A DNA stretch of 43,950 nucleotides, taken from positions 1 to 43,950 of the forward strand of contig JAITLV010000324.1 in NCBI GenBank assembly GCA_031277685.1, written 5' to 3'. Source of the DNA: Sphingobacterium sp. (GTDB lineage Bacteria; Bacteroidota; Bacteroidia; Sphingobacteriales; Sphingobacteriaceae). Positions within the stretch are counted from its first letter, which is position 1; the number at the start of each line of letters is the position of its first letter. The notes below the pieces were generated by a model. That model did not search any database. It saw nothing but the letters and a program-made list of their open reading frames with translations, and was not told the origin of the DNA. Shown piece by piece: positions 33,722-42,725 of the stretch. The position numbers and the translations under genes were made by a program.

Positions 33722-34861
33722 ATGAAAAAATTAAAAGTAATGACGGTTGTTGGTACACGACCAGAGATTATTCGATTATCAAGAGTACTGTCAGCATTAG
33801 ATGCTTCAGATGCCGTAGAGCATACTATTGTCCATACAGGGCAAAATTATGATTACGAATTGAATCAAATCTTTTTTGAGGACTTGGGACTTCGTAAACC
33901 AGATTATTTTTTGGAAGCAGCTGGAAAAACGGCAACAGAAACAGTTGGTAATATCTTGATCAAAATAGATCCTTTGTTGGAAGAAATAAAACCAGATGCT
34001 TTTTTGGTATTGGGGGATACAAATTCTTGTTTATGTGCAATTCCTGCTAAGAAACGTCATATTCCTATTTTCCATATGGAAGCGGGTAATCGTTGTTTTG
34101 ATCAAAGGGTACCAGAAGAGACTAATCGGAAAATTGTTGATCACACGGCAGATGTGAATTTAACCTATTCAGACATAGCGAGGGAATATTTATTGCGTGA
34201 AGGTTTACCTGCAGATCGTATCATAAAAACAGGGTCTCCAATGTACGAAGTGTTAAACCACTATTTGCCAGAGATTGAAGCATCAGATGTATTGAACAAA
34301 TTAGGTTTGGAAGAACGAAAGTTTTTTGTTGTATCCTCACATCGAGAAGAAAATATTAACAGCGAACGCAATTTTAGAGGTTTAATGGAATCATTGAATA
34401 CAATTGCAGAACAATATGGTTATCCAGTAATTGTTTCAACTCATCCGCGTACCCGCAATATGCTTGATAAAATGCAAATTGAAATGCGCCCTGAGATACA
34501 ATTATTAAAGCCTTTGGGATTTCATGATTATAATGCTTTGCAGATGCGCTCTTATGCTGTATTATCGGATTCAGGTACAATTTCAGAAGAATCTTCAATT
34601 TTGAATTTTCGTGCATTGAATATCCGTCAAGCCCATGAGAGACCAGAGGCAATGGAGGAAGCATCGGTTATGATGGTCGGATTGTCTCCAGAGCGTGTGC
34701 TACAAGGATTAACTCAAGTTTTAAGACAAGAAGTTGGAGAGCGACGAAATTTCCTTCAAGTAGCGGACTATTCAATGCCAAATGTATCCGAAAAGATGGT
34801 TCGTATTATACTTTCGTATACTGATTACGTTAGAAGGGTAGTTTGGTCTGAGCAGATTTAA
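33722..34861 (+). CDS. fnlC: Non-hydrolysing UDP-N-acetyl-sugar 2-epimerase (FnlC/WbjD/CapG)
   Basis: The 379-residue WecB-fold enzyme opens with VMTVVGTRPEIIRLSRV. The catalytic segments of the non-hydrolysing group are present: LGDTNS, HMEAGNRCFD, VPEETNRKIVDH, SSHREENIN and LSDSGTISEES. In context it converts UDP-N-acetyl-6-deoxy-L-talosamine to UDP-N-acetyl-L-fucosamine, the last step of the pathway. A ManNAc-producing WecB is the other possible reading, but the fnlA-fnlB neighbours make FnlC much more likely. Confidence 0.92.
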   Translation: MKKLKVMTVVGTRPEIIRLSRVLSALDASDAVEHTIVHTGQNYDYELNQIFFEDLGLRKPDYFLEAAGKTATETVGNILIKIDPLLEEIKPDAFLVLGDTNSCLCAIPAKKRHIPIFHMEAGNRCFDQRVPEETNRKIVDHTADVNLTYSDIAREYLLREGLPADRIIKTGSPMYEVLNHYLPEIEASDVLNKLGLEERKFFVVSSHREENINSERNFRGLMESLNTIAEQYGYPVIVSTHPRTRNMLDKMQIEMRPEIQLLKPLGFHDYNALQMRSYAVLSDSGTISEESSILNFRALNIRQAHERPEAMEEASVMMVGLSPERVLQGLTQVLRQEVGERRNFLQVADYSMPNVSEKMVRIILSYTDYVRRVVWSEQI

Positions 34862-34867
34862 TTTAAA

Positions 34868-36127
34868 ATGATGAGGAGATCTCCTAAAATATTGATCCAT
34901 AGCATAGTCTTTAGTCCAGATGGTGTCTCTACTGCCTATCTCTACAATGATATTGCTTTGGCTTTCAAACAAAAAGGTTATGAAGTGGTCGTTTTGACGA
35001 CCACTCCGCACTATAATGTTCTTGAGGAAGAACTGGCAAAGCAGCCAATGACGAAAAAGCTTGGTGGACTATATTACACCAGTTCATTTAAAGGTATTAA
35101 AGTTATCCATATTCCTCAGAAAAAGTTTGGATCTACCGCATTACGTATTTTGGGGTTTGTTTACTGGCATATCCTATCGCTTCTATTGGGCTTGGCTCAA
35201 AAAAATATTTCAGCTATTTTATCTCCTTCGCCACCATTGACGATAGGATTTATAAATTTAGTGATTGGCAAGGTGAAAGGTGCTAAGGTTGTTTATAATG
35301 TGCAAGAAATCTATCCGGACTTTTTAATTGAACAAGGGGGGCTTAAGTCAAGAACAATTATTTCCATTTTAAAGTGGTTAGAGCGGTTTGTATATAATAA
35401 GTCTGACGCAGTGACTACAATTGATCAAATCTTCTATGATACAATTGTAGATAGGTTTAATGATCGGGAGAAACTACATATTATACCTAATTTTGTTGAT
35501 ACTTCCTTATATAGACCGCTCTCGAAAGAGGAAATTTTACTTGATAGCGCTCTTTTTCAGGCCAGTAATACGTTAAAGGTGATGTATGCGGGTAATATTG
35601 GTCATGCACAAGACTGGGAGCCTCTACTGGGTGCGGCTATTTTATTAAAAGATGAACCCATAGAATTTTATATTATTGGTGAGGGAGTTATGAAAGACCA
35701 CGTCATTGAACAGAAAAGAGCTAATGGCCTTAATAAAGTTCATATTCTTCCTTATCAACCTAGAGAAAGCATGCCTCATCTATTAACTTTTGCGGATCTT
35801 CAATTTATATTTATGTCCAAGGAAATGGAGGGACATGGCTTTCCTTCGAAAGTGTACACGATTATGGCGTGTGCAAAACCTTTAATAGTCTGTTCTGGAG
35901 AAAAAACGCCGATTATAAATTTCTTAAAAGAGCAACACTGTGCAAAATTGATAACCACAAGGGATTTTTCGGAGAAGGTGAATGAAATTGTTCTTTTTCT
36001 TAAAAATAGTTCTAAAGAAAGTTTGCAAACTTTAGGAAACGCAGGCTATGAAGAAATTAAGAAGAAATATTCGAAGGAAGTAGTTACCGCAGATTATGTT
36101 GGATTGATTGATAAAATACTAAACTGA
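34868..36127 (+). CDS. wbuB: Glycosyltransferase family 4, WbuB-like (probable L-FucNAc transferase)
   Basis: The 419-residue GT4 protein lies 6 bases after fnlC. It is like WbuB of fnl-containing O-antigen loci: SIVFSPDGVSTAYLYNDIALAF at the start, VYNVQEIYPD at about 137, VMYAGNIGHAQDW near 238, and GHGFPSKVYTIMACAKP near 325. The first glutamate of E-x7-E is not kept, as in other members. WbuB-type enzymes transfer L-FucNAc, so it likely uses the product of the preceding three genes and adds it early to the lipid-linked acceptor. The donor is inferred from gene order. Confidence 0.82.
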   Translation: MMRRSPKILIHSIVFSPDGVSTAYLYNDIALAFKQKGYEVVVLTTTPHYNVLEEELAKQPMTKKLGGLYYTSSFKGIKVIHIPQKKFGSTALRILGFVYWHILSLLLGLAQKNISAILSPSPPLTIGFINLVIGKVKGAKVVYNVQEIYPDFLIEQGGLKSRTIISILKWLERFVYNKSDAVTTIDQIFYDTIVDRFNDREKLHIIPNFVDTSLYRPLSKEEILLDSALFQASNTLKVMYAGNIGHAQDWEPLLGAAILLKDEPIEFYIIGEGVMKDHVIEQKRANGLNKVHILPYQPRESMPHLLTFADLQFIFMSKEMEGHGFPSKVYTIMACAKPLIVCSGEKTPIINFLKEQHCAKLITTRDFSEKVNEIVLFLKNSSKESLQTLGNAGYEEIKKKYSKEVVTADYVGLIDKILN

Positions 36128-37044
36128 TGTCAATAATAATTACTGGAGCAACTGGTTTTGTTGGTCAGAACCTAACAAGCTATTTGAATAGTCATCACAT
36201 GTCTACACAAGCATTGTCTTTAAGGGAGTCGACTTGGAGGAATAGTTTCCCGAAGCTAGGTGACGCATTAATTCATTTGGCAGGAAAAGCACATGATACA
36301 ACAAATACTTCAGTTGACGAGGAATACTTTAAAATTAATTACGATCTAACGCTACACTTATTTGATGAGTTTTTGAAATCAGATATAAAAGATTTCTTTT
36401 ATTTTTCTTCTGTAAAAGCGGTCGCAGATACGGTAAATGGTTGTTTGGATGAGATTGTCGAAGGCAAGCCTGCCTCTGCATATGGTAAATCAAAATTAAA
36501 AGCAGAGCAGTATCTTCTGAGCCAGACGCTGCCGGATCAAAAGCGATTGTTTATTATCCGTCCATGTATGATACATGGGCCAGGAAATAAGGGCAATTTG
36601 AACTTGTTGTATAATGTTGTTCGAAAAGGCATTCCTTGGCCCTTAGCTGATTTTGATAATCAACGCTCTTTTTTAAGTATAGATAATCTAAGTTATCTCA
36701 TAACTCAAATGCTTTTAAAGCGGGAGCTACCATCGGGAATATACAATTTTTCTGATGATCAAACATTATCTACAAATGAATTGGTGGAGACAATATCCCA
36801 GACATTAGGTAAAAAGACGAGGTTGTGGCATATTCCTGCTGGATTGATCCGAACCTGCGTAAAAATAGGAGATATTCTGCCATTGCCTTTAAATTCAGAA
36901 CGCTTAAAGAAACTTACTGAATCGTATCCGGTATCTAATGGTAAGATTAAAACGGCTTTGGGAATAGAAAAATTACCGTTAACAACACGAGAGGGCTTAG
37001 CAATAACCATTCGTTCGTTTCAAAATAGATCGCATCTAAAATAA
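36127..37044 (+). CDS. NAD-dependent epimerase/reductase, nucleotide-sugar 4-reductase-like (WbpV-like)
   Basis: The 305-residue SDR enzyme has TGATGFVG at residues 6-13, HLAGKAHDT, FFYFSSVKAVAD and Y119-x3-K123 in ASAYGKSKLKAE. Proteins like this sit directly before a WecA/WbpL-type transferase in many loci. They reduce a UDP-4-keto-6-deoxy-GlcNAc intermediate to UDP-D-FucNAc or UDP-D-QuiNAc, the sugar then placed on undecaprenyl phosphate. A retaining 4,6-dehydratase (WbpM type) needed to make that intermediate is not in the window and would have to be elsewhere. Confidence 0.8.
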   Translation: MSIIITGATGFVGQNLTSYLNSHHMSTQALSLRESTWRNSFPKLGDALIHLAGKAHDTTNTSVDEEYFKINYDLTLHLFDEFLKSDIKDFFYFSSVKAVADTVNGCLDEIVEGKPASAYGKSKLKAEQYLLSQTLPDQKRLFIIRPCMIHGPGNKGNLNLLYNVVRKGIPWPLADFDNQRSFLSIDNLSYLITQMLLKRELPSGIYNFSDDQTLSTNELVETISQTLGKKTRLWHIPAGLIRTCVKIGDILPLPLNSERLKKLTESYPVSNGKIKTALGIEKLPLTTREGLAITIRSFQNRSHLK

Positions 37045-37067
37045 ATACTTATATATTTTTTGTAAAT

Positions 37068-38033
37068 ATGATATATTTAATTATCCTAGTTGTTTTATTT
37101 GTACTGGAGCTTTTATATTTTAAAGTTGCAGACCGTTTCAATATAATTGACAAGCCCAATGAACGATCGTCGCATTCTTCAATTACGCTAAGAGGGGGGG
37201 GGATAATCTTTTATTTTGGAGCGCTGATATATTTCGCGACCTCAGGATTTCAGTACCCTTGGTTTTTCTTGGGATTAACATTGATGACTTTAATCTCTTT
37301 TTTGGATGATATTTTTACCTTGTCCAACAAAATTAGGCTTCTGGTACATTTCTCATCGGTTCTATTAATGACCTACCAACTAGATTTGTTTGATATGCCT
37401 TGGTATTATCTACTATTGGGTTTTGTATTTGTTGTTGGGGTGATTAATGCTTACAATTTCATGGACGGGATTAACGGAATAACCGCATGTTATAGCCTCG
37501 CAGTAGCAATATTATTAATAACAGTCAATCAGAGTAAAAACTTTATTGGACAGAATTTATTGGTGTTTACGGTTCTTGCTGTCCTTGTATTTGGTTTTTT
37601 TAATTTCAGGACGAAAGCAAAATGTTTTGCTGGCGATGTCGGTTCTGTCGCAATCGCTTATATTTTGTTATTTGCATTGGGTGCTTTAATTTTATCTACG
37701 GGGAATCTCATTTATATACTTTTTCTAGCAGTCTATGGAATAGATGCGGTTTGGACAATTATTCGCCGCTTGTATCTTAAAGAGAATATTTTCGAAGCAC
37801 ATCGTTCACATTTATATCAATTTCTGGGTAATGAAGCTGGTATAAATAAATTGCTGGTCTCCTTTTTATATGGTTTGGTACAATTTATAATCGGCTTATT
37901 AGTCATCCAATTTGCCGATAAAGATATGACAACTCAACTCTTATTTTCCTTCGGAGTTATAATAGTATTAAGCGCCATTTATTTAATACTTAAAACACAC
38001 ATCATCAATAAATATGTAGTAAAGGCATCTTAA
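37068..38033 (+). CDS. Undecaprenyl-phosphate HexNAc-1-phosphate transferase (WecA/WbpL type)
   Basis: The 321-residue membrane enzyme has about ten helices and belongs to the MraY/WecA superfamily. The cytoplasmic active-site loops carry D80-D81 in FLDDIF, D133 in AYNFMDGINGI, D190 in FAGDVGSVAIAY, and HRSHLYQ. It starts repeat-unit synthesis by moving a sugar phosphate from a UDP-sugar onto undecaprenyl phosphate. Coming right after the 4-reductase, its donor is likely UDP-D-FucNAc or UDP-D-QuiNAc. It is the only initiating transferase visible in the window, and the last gene of the + strand run of locus B. Confidence 0.9.
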   Translation: MIYLIILVVLFVLELLYFKVADRFNIIDKPNERSSHSSITLRGGGIIFYFGALIYFATSGFQYPWFFLGLTLMTLISFLDDIFTLSNKIRLLVHFSSVLLMTYQLDLFDMPWYYLLLGFVFVVGVINAYNFMDGINGITACYSLAVAILLITVNQSKNFIGQNLLVFTVLAVLVFGFFNFRTKAKCFAGDVGSVAIAYILLFALGALILSTGNLIYILFLAVYGIDAVWTIIRRLYLKENIFEAHRSHLYQFLGNEAGINKLLVSFLYGLVQFIIGLLVIQFADKDMTTQLLFSFGVIIVLSAIYLILKTHIINKYVVKAS

Positions 38034-39130
38034 TCCTTATCCTTTCCTAGAAATCTAGAATAGGTTTGAACTATGGGGAAAAAGAATGCTTCTTGGGGGG
38101 CAAATTTTACATATTGTTTGAAATTTGCCCACAGGCGATATGCACCATCTGGTTGTGCTGAAAGCGCTGTGATCTTCCCATCTTCAAACCGCTCATCATG
38201 AAACCCAAAATTACCAGAATACCATATTTCATTCATCATCCAATCGAATTTTAGATCTGTAGGATATGGGAAAGGCAATGAGGAAATGGGTAGCCCTAAA
38301 TAGTTTACTAATAAGGCATGAAGAACATGGGCCCATTTGATAACACCCATACGCTCATAGATTGCTTTTAATTCTTTTGAATCAAGTTGATTGACTGTTT
38401 CGTAGTATACGCAAGCAGAGTCACAAAGCTGTCTTAAACCGATTCCAAAAGCTAACTGATGCTTGAGTATATGGATATTTATTTGGAATATCTGCAGTTC
38501 TGGCGCTAATAATTTAATTGGAGTATTGTTGATTAGTAAAATTTGCTGATTATCTCTATATTTCTTTTGGAGCTTATTTAGATAGGAAGCTTTAAAGGGG
38601 TTTTGGATATCGAACAATTTTTTATGATGTTCAATGTGCACGTTCTCCCAATCATAGTCTAAACTAAAGCCGGCAAGATCTTGGACTGCTATTTTTTTTT
38701 CTTTCACTATTTTCCTAGCAATTGCGTAGCCATTGTTTTCAAAATACCAGTCTATGTCGCCGCTCATTCGATGAAGAGGATTCCTATAACATGCAGCTAC
38801 GCCTTGTCCTTTTTGGAGTATAGGGTTTAATCCATATTTGGTAAAATAGTTATACTGAGATACGAGTACTTTGTTCATTTGTTGATTATAGCGTTCTATT
38901 TTGTCAACGCGAACGGTCCATTTAAGACGGAGTGAATATGGAGGAAGTTGTTCTTCTGTTAAAAAGGAAAAACTATCATAAATTATACCTTCTACGGTAT
39001 GGTTCACAGCATAACGATGAATTTGGTCCCAGTCTTTTTCATTCAAGGATTTAGGAAAATCCAAAATGCCTTCTCCCCATAACCCAATACGTAACAACTG
39101 CAAAAAAATATCTCTAATTTGATCTTTCAT
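38030..39130 (-). CDS. Nucleotidyltransferase-fold protein (NTP_transf_5-like) of unknown role
   Basis: The 366-residue protein resembles the uncharacterised nucleotidyltransferase family PF14907 (name from memory). It has LQKGQGVAACYRNPLHRMSGDIDWYF, with K107 and the acidic pair D125 and D127 of a polymerase-beta-type site, and a helical remainder with LKHQLAFGIGLRQLCD at about 230. Relatives occur near polysaccharide genes in Bacteroidota. The substrate is unknown. It is the only - strand gene inside locus B, and its stop overlaps that of the initiating transferase by 4 bases with no terminator between. Confidence 0.72.
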   Translation of the reverse strand: MKDQIRDIFLQLLRIGLWGEGILDFPKSLNEKDWDQIHRYAVNHTVEGIIYDSFSFLTEEQLPPYSLRLKWTVRVDKIERYNQQMNKVLVSQYNYFTKYGLNPILQKGQGVAACYRNPLHRMSGDIDWYFENNGYAIARKIVKEKKIAVQDLAGFSLDYDWENVHIEHHKKLFDIQNPFKASYLNKLQKKYRDNQQILLINNTPIKLLAPELQIFQINIHILKHQLAFGIGLRQLCDSACVYYETVNQLDSKELKAIYERMGVIKWAHVLHALLVNYLGLPISSLPFPYPTDLKFDWMMNEIWYSGNFGFHDERFEDGKITALSAQPDGAYRLWANFKQYVKFAPQEAFFFPIVQTYSRFLGKDKD

Positions 39131-39146
39131 TTTAAATATGTTAAAT

Positions 39147-39154
39147 CAAATATA
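39147..39154 (-). promoter_or_regulatory. Candidate -7 element of the nucleotidyltransferase gene
   Basis: On the - strand this reads TATATTTG, a match to TAnnTTTG, 16 bases before the ATG at 39130. No -33 TTTG is visible, so it is a moderate call. Confidence 0.4.
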
Positions 39155-39335
39155 ATAAATATAACGTAGTCTAGTTTAGATGAAAAGAGAAGTAATCATT
39201 AAAGAAATAAAAGGACAGTTTGTTAAATGCAAAAGCTTATCGATCTTTTACTGAGGTTTTATTTTTTTATTATTTTAGGCATAAATATTGCTAGCATGAG
39301 GCAGTTGTTAAATTAAGGTGATTATATCACTGTTT

Positions 39336-39368
39336 TTTGTGGAGTGTGAATAAAAAAATATACTTTTG
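39336..39368 (+). promoter_or_regulatory. Promoter of wza-wzc
   Basis: TTTG at 39336-39339, 21 bases, then TACTTTTG at 39361-39368 matches the Bacteroidota promoter well. Transcription should begin near 39375, giving a leader of about 34 bases before the ATG at 39409. No operator-like repeat is seen here, unlike at 19187. The remainder of the gap 39131-39408 holds no gene I can support. Confidence 0.75.
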
Positions 39369-39408
39369 TCAAGAGTTCAACAAATCAATTTATAATTTAA
39401 AATAGCAC

Positions 39409-40191
39409 ATGCGATTAGTTTCAAAGTATAGTTCAGCATTCGGACTGTTTATTTTAGTCTTAGTGATGTTTAGTTCTTGTGGATCGCGGAAGAATATGGT
39501 TTATTTGCAGCCTGATTCTACGCAGATGAATACGCTATATGAACAATATGTTCCAAAAATACAACCAAGTGATATCTTGACTGTCGTTGTAACTGCGGCT
39601 GATCCAAAAGCTACAATTCCTTTTAATCCTGTTAGTATGATGGCTAATGGTAACCTGACACAGCAGACAGATTTAGCTCTTCGTCCAACCTACACTGTAG
39701 ATAATAGTGGCGATATCATTTTACCCATGCTTGGAAAAGTTCATGTAGCGGGGCTTACAAGAGTACAGGCAATTGACAAAATCCGTAAGGAGTTGGGTGA
39801 TTATATTAAGGATCCCGGTGTAAATATAAATTTTAATAATTTTAGAATATCTGTATTGGGGGAGGTTAATCGACCAGGTTCTTTTATTTTGCCAACTGAG
39901 AGAGTAACCATTTTAGAAGCTTTAGGATTGGCGGGAGATTTAACAATAAGAGGGGTGCGTGAGAATATTATGTTAGTGCGTGAAGTAGATGGACAGAAAA
40001 CTATCCATCGAATAGATCTAACGCAACAAAATACATTAAATTCGCCTTACTATTATTTGGTACAAAACGATGTGATTTATGTAGAGCCAAATAAGGCCCA
40101 AATTAATAATTCAAAACTTGGTGCAAATACAAATATTATAATTTCTATTGCCAGTTTATTAATTACCGTAATCTCCGTGTTGACACGTTAA
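39409..40191 (+). CDS. wza: Wza-type outer-membrane polysaccharide export lipoprotein
   Basis: The 260-residue protein has a lipoprotein signal peptide with lipobox VMFSSC (lipidated C24). A Poly_export domain follows (about 45-130; IQPSDILTVVV, VDNSGDIILPMLGKV). An SLBB domain comes next (about 140-225; VLGEVNRPGSF, ILEALGLAGD, VQNDVIYVEP), and a C-terminal membrane helix (about 238-257). It forms the outer-membrane channel through which the polymer leaves, working with Wzc, whose gene begins 8 bases later. It is the short form typical of Bacteroidota; the SLBB protein at the left edge belongs to the other locus. Confidence 0.92.
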   Translation: MRLVSKYSSAFGLFILVLVMFSSCGSRKNMVYLQPDSTQMNTLYEQYVPKIQPSDILTVVVTAADPKATIPFNPVSMMANGNLTQQTDLALRPTYTVDNSGDIILPMLGKVHVAGLTRVQAIDKIRKELGDYIKDPGVNINFNNFRISVLGEVNRPGSFILPTERVTILEALGLAGDLTIRGVRENIMLVREVDGQKTIHRIDLTQQNTLNSPYYYLVQNDVIYVEPNKAQINNSKLGANTNIIISIASLLITVISVLTR

Positions 40192-40199
40192 TATAATTC

Positions 40200-42599
40200 A
40201 TGGAACAGCAATCAAAACAGCTTATAGATAGGCGCGACGATGAAGTCAATTTAAGACAACTTTTTGAACAATATGTTTATTATTGGAAGTGGTTTGTATT
40301 AGCCATAGTTTTGTCATTAGGAGTAGCGATAACATATCTTCGTTACGCACAAAAAACTTATAGGACGACTGCAAAAATCTTATTAAAGGATGAGAAGAGT
40401 GCTTCGGCTGGTGAACTTGCTGGAATCGCTGAGCTTACAAGCAGTATGGGATTCGGTGGAACTCGCGCAGCTTTTGTAACAGACCAAATTGAAGTATTAT
40501 CTTCCCGGAGACTAATGCGTAAAGTGGTGGAAAAATATCACTTAAATGTGGTCTATACAGTGAAAGGTAATATTAGGTCTTCTGAAATTTTAGAGGCTGA
40601 TATGCCTTTTATTTTCCAGCCACAGCCTGAACAGGATAGTCTGATGTCGAATTTCAAAGTAACTTTTAGAGATGATAATCACTTAAATATAACAGATTTA
40701 AAATCGGGTAAGAAATATGTTTCGACATATGATAAACTTATTAAAATTGGTAGGGTAAGTGGTGTATTCAAACGGCAAGATTCAAGAAAAGTAGATTTAA
40801 GTTCCAGTTTTGAGGTCCAGGTAATGCCAAAAGATTGGGCTGTGGATGCAAATTTAGCATCAATTAGCATACTACCAAGTAAGGAGATGCAGTCTTTTAT
40901 TGTCAATTTTGCAATGATTTCTACGTTAGATAAAAAGGCTGAAATGATCTTAAATACGTTAATTGAAGTGTATAATGAGGATTTAACGAATGATAAATCG
41001 AGAATGACGAAAGCGACTTCGGATTTTATTAATAAAAGATTGATGCTAATCTCCAAAGATTTGTCAGGCGCTGATCAAGAAGCTGCTGATTTTAAATCTT
41101 CTAATTCGATGGTTGATATGGCGACTGAGGCAGGTGTTTTTCTAAATACAGCCTCTGACAACGAAAGAAAAGTTTTAGAATACCGTACACAATTACAGTT
41201 AGTTAAGCATATGAATGACTTTTTGAAAAATCAAGAAGTCGGTAAGTTATTACCTTCAAATATAGGGCTTCAAGACGCTTCAATTGCAGGTGCTATAACT
41301 GCATATAATCAATTAGTACTTGAGCGTGATGATTTGCTTAAATCTGCTTCTGAAAAGAATCCTGGAGTAATTATTTTAAATGAAAACATAGCCGAGAGTG
41401 ATAAGAATATTCGCCAATCTTTAAATAATTATCAAAAGGTTACTGAGTTGGCCTTAAATAATATAGAGCGAAAGTCTAATGAAATTAGAGGTCGTATAAG
41501 TTCTATACCAACTCAAGAGCAAGGTTTCAAAAAGATATCGAGACAACAACAAATTGTGGAATCACTTTATCTATTATTGTTGCAAAAAAGGGAGGAAAGT
41601 GAAGTCAAAGCCGCTGCCACTCCAGACAATTTAAAAATTATAGATTCTGCATATGGAAATGGAATGCCAGTCTCCCCTCGAAAAGCTATAATTTTACTAG
41701 GAGCATTTGTAATAGGAGTATTAATTCCTTTTGCAATAATTTATTTAAAGTTTCTATTGGATAACAAAATTCATTCGCGTAAGGATATCGAAGATCTTGT
41801 TAAAATTCCTGTCCTTGGAGAAATTCCAACTGCAGAGGACACAATTGTACATTTAAATGATCGTTCATCGCTGGCTGAAGCCTTCCGTATTCTGCGGACC
41901 AACATGAATTTTATGTTTGGCGCTGATAACAAAGATACTTCCAAAGTGGTTTTTGTAACGTCTACGATCTCTGGAGAGGGAAAATCATTTGTAACAACTA
42001 ATCTTGCTCAGATTTTATCAATGTCAGGAAAAAAGGTATTGTTAATTGGCGCAGATATTAGAAGTCCCAAAGTACTGGATTATTTGGGTTTATCGCACTT
42101 ACAACACACTAACGTCGGAATTACACAGTTCTTGATAAACCCTGATATGGATGTGGATAATATCATTATTAAGAAACCCGGTAACTATGATTTTGACGTG
42201 GTTTATTCAGGATATATAGCGCCTAATCCTGCTGAATTATTAATGAATGGACACTTCGATGATGTAATTAAATATGCGCGAGAACATTATGATTACATTC
42301 TGGTTGATACAGCACCTGTGAGTTTGGTAACAGATACATTGTTAATTGCACATAATGCAGATCTTACGCTATACGTTTCTCGTGTAAACTATCTAGACAA
42401 ACGTTTACTTCAAGTGCCGCGTGAACTCTATGTGGATGGCAAATTAAAAAATTTAGCCTCCGTGGTGAATGATGTTGACTTTGCTCGTGGTTATGGTTAC
42501 GGATACGGTTATGGCTACGGATATGGTGACAAAGGAGTAAAGAAGACCGGACTTCCAAAGGTGTGGCAAAATTTGAAAGATCGATTTAATATAAAATAA
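40200..42599 (+). CDS. wzc: Polysaccharide co-polymerase with tyrosine autokinase domain (Wzc)
   Basis: The 799-residue inner-membrane protein has a Wzz domain between helices at about 28-48 and 497-518, a periplasmic coiled coil, and a cytoplasmic BY-kinase. Walker A is SGEGKS (K595), Walker A' is LIGADIRS (D619), and Walker B is YILVDTAP (D703). The tail carries six Gly-Tyr pairs (tyrosines 765-775) as the autophosphorylation cluster. Cycles of phosphorylation and dephosphorylation are known to drive polymer length and export in such systems. No Wzb or PHP-type phosphatase gene is nearby. It is cotranscribed with wza and followed by a strong terminator. Confidence 0.95.
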   Translation: MEQQSKQLIDRRDDEVNLRQLFEQYVYYWKWFVLAIVLSLGVAITYLRYAQKTYRTTAKILLKDEKSASAGELAGIAELTSSMGFGGTRAAFVTDQIEVLSSRRLMRKVVEKYHLNVVYTVKGNIRSSEILEADMPFIFQPQPEQDSLMSNFKVTFRDDNHLNITDLKSGKKYVSTYDKLIKIGRVSGVFKRQDSRKVDLSSSFEVQVMPKDWAVDANLASISILPSKEMQSFIVNFAMISTLDKKAEMILNTLIEVYNEDLTNDKSRMTKATSDFINKRLMLISKDLSGADQEAADFKSSNSMVDMATEAGVFLNTASDNERKVLEYRTQLQLVKHMNDFLKNQEVGKLLPSNIGLQDASIAGAITAYNQLVLERDDLLKSASEKNPGVIILNENIAESDKNIRQSLNNYQKVTELALNNIERKSNEIRGRISSIPTQEQGFKKISRQQQIVESLYLLLLQKREESEVKAAATPDNLKIIDSAYGNGMPVSPRKAIILLGAFVIGVLIPFAIIYLKFLLDNKIHSRKDIEDLVKIPVLGEIPTAEDTIVHLNDRSSLAEAFRILRTNMNFMFGADNKDTSKVVFVTSTISGEGKSFVTTNLAQILSMSGKKVLLIGADIRSPKVLDYLGLSHLQHTNVGITQFLINPDMDVDNIIIKKPGNYDFDVVYSGYIAPNPAELLMNGHFDDVIKYAREHYDYILVDTAPVSLVTDTLLIAHNADLTLYVSRVNYLDKRLLQVPRELYVDGKLKNLASVVNDVDFARGYGYGYGYGYGYGDKGVKKTGLPKVWQNLKDRFNIK
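42489..42524 (+). repeat. Gly-Tyr tandem repeat in the wzc tail (six 6-base units)
   Basis: Six units of GGN-TAY encode the alternating glycine and tyrosine residues 764-775 of Wzc. Codons vary between units (GGT, GGA, GGC; TAT, TAC), so the DNA repeat is imperfect and under protein-level selection. Unit gain or loss would stay in frame. Confidence 0.9.
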
Positions 42600-42636
42600 A
42601 GGTTCATAAATTCTAATTTTGGCCTTATTGTTGTTG

Positions 42637-42669
42637 AACCCCAAGTCGAAGATTCGACTTGGGGTTTTT
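42637..42669 (+). terminator. Strong Rho-independent terminator after wzc
   Basis: A perfect 14-base inverted repeat (42637-42650 with 42653-42666, centre GA) runs directly into a T-run. The real loop is probably four bases or more. It ends the wza-wzc transcript and separates the polysaccharide genes from those at the right edge. Confidence 0.93.
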
Positions 42670-42725
42670 ATTATATTATAATGATGCCTTAGCCGTTCTA
42701 TTGTTAATTTTATACACTCAACCAA

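Noticed and set aside
39180..39254. Short 24-codon frame on the + strand before wza
   Set aside because: It has no ribosome binding site, no recognisable motif and no promoter of its own; it is likely chance in an AT-rich gap.
40679..41056. A 125-codon open frame on the - strand inside wzc
   Set aside because: Shadow of the Wzc periplasmic region; no start context and no motif.
42489..42524. Short tandem repeat considered as a CRISPR-like or other repeat array
   Set aside because: The units are 6 bases, have no spacers, and encode the Wzc tail.
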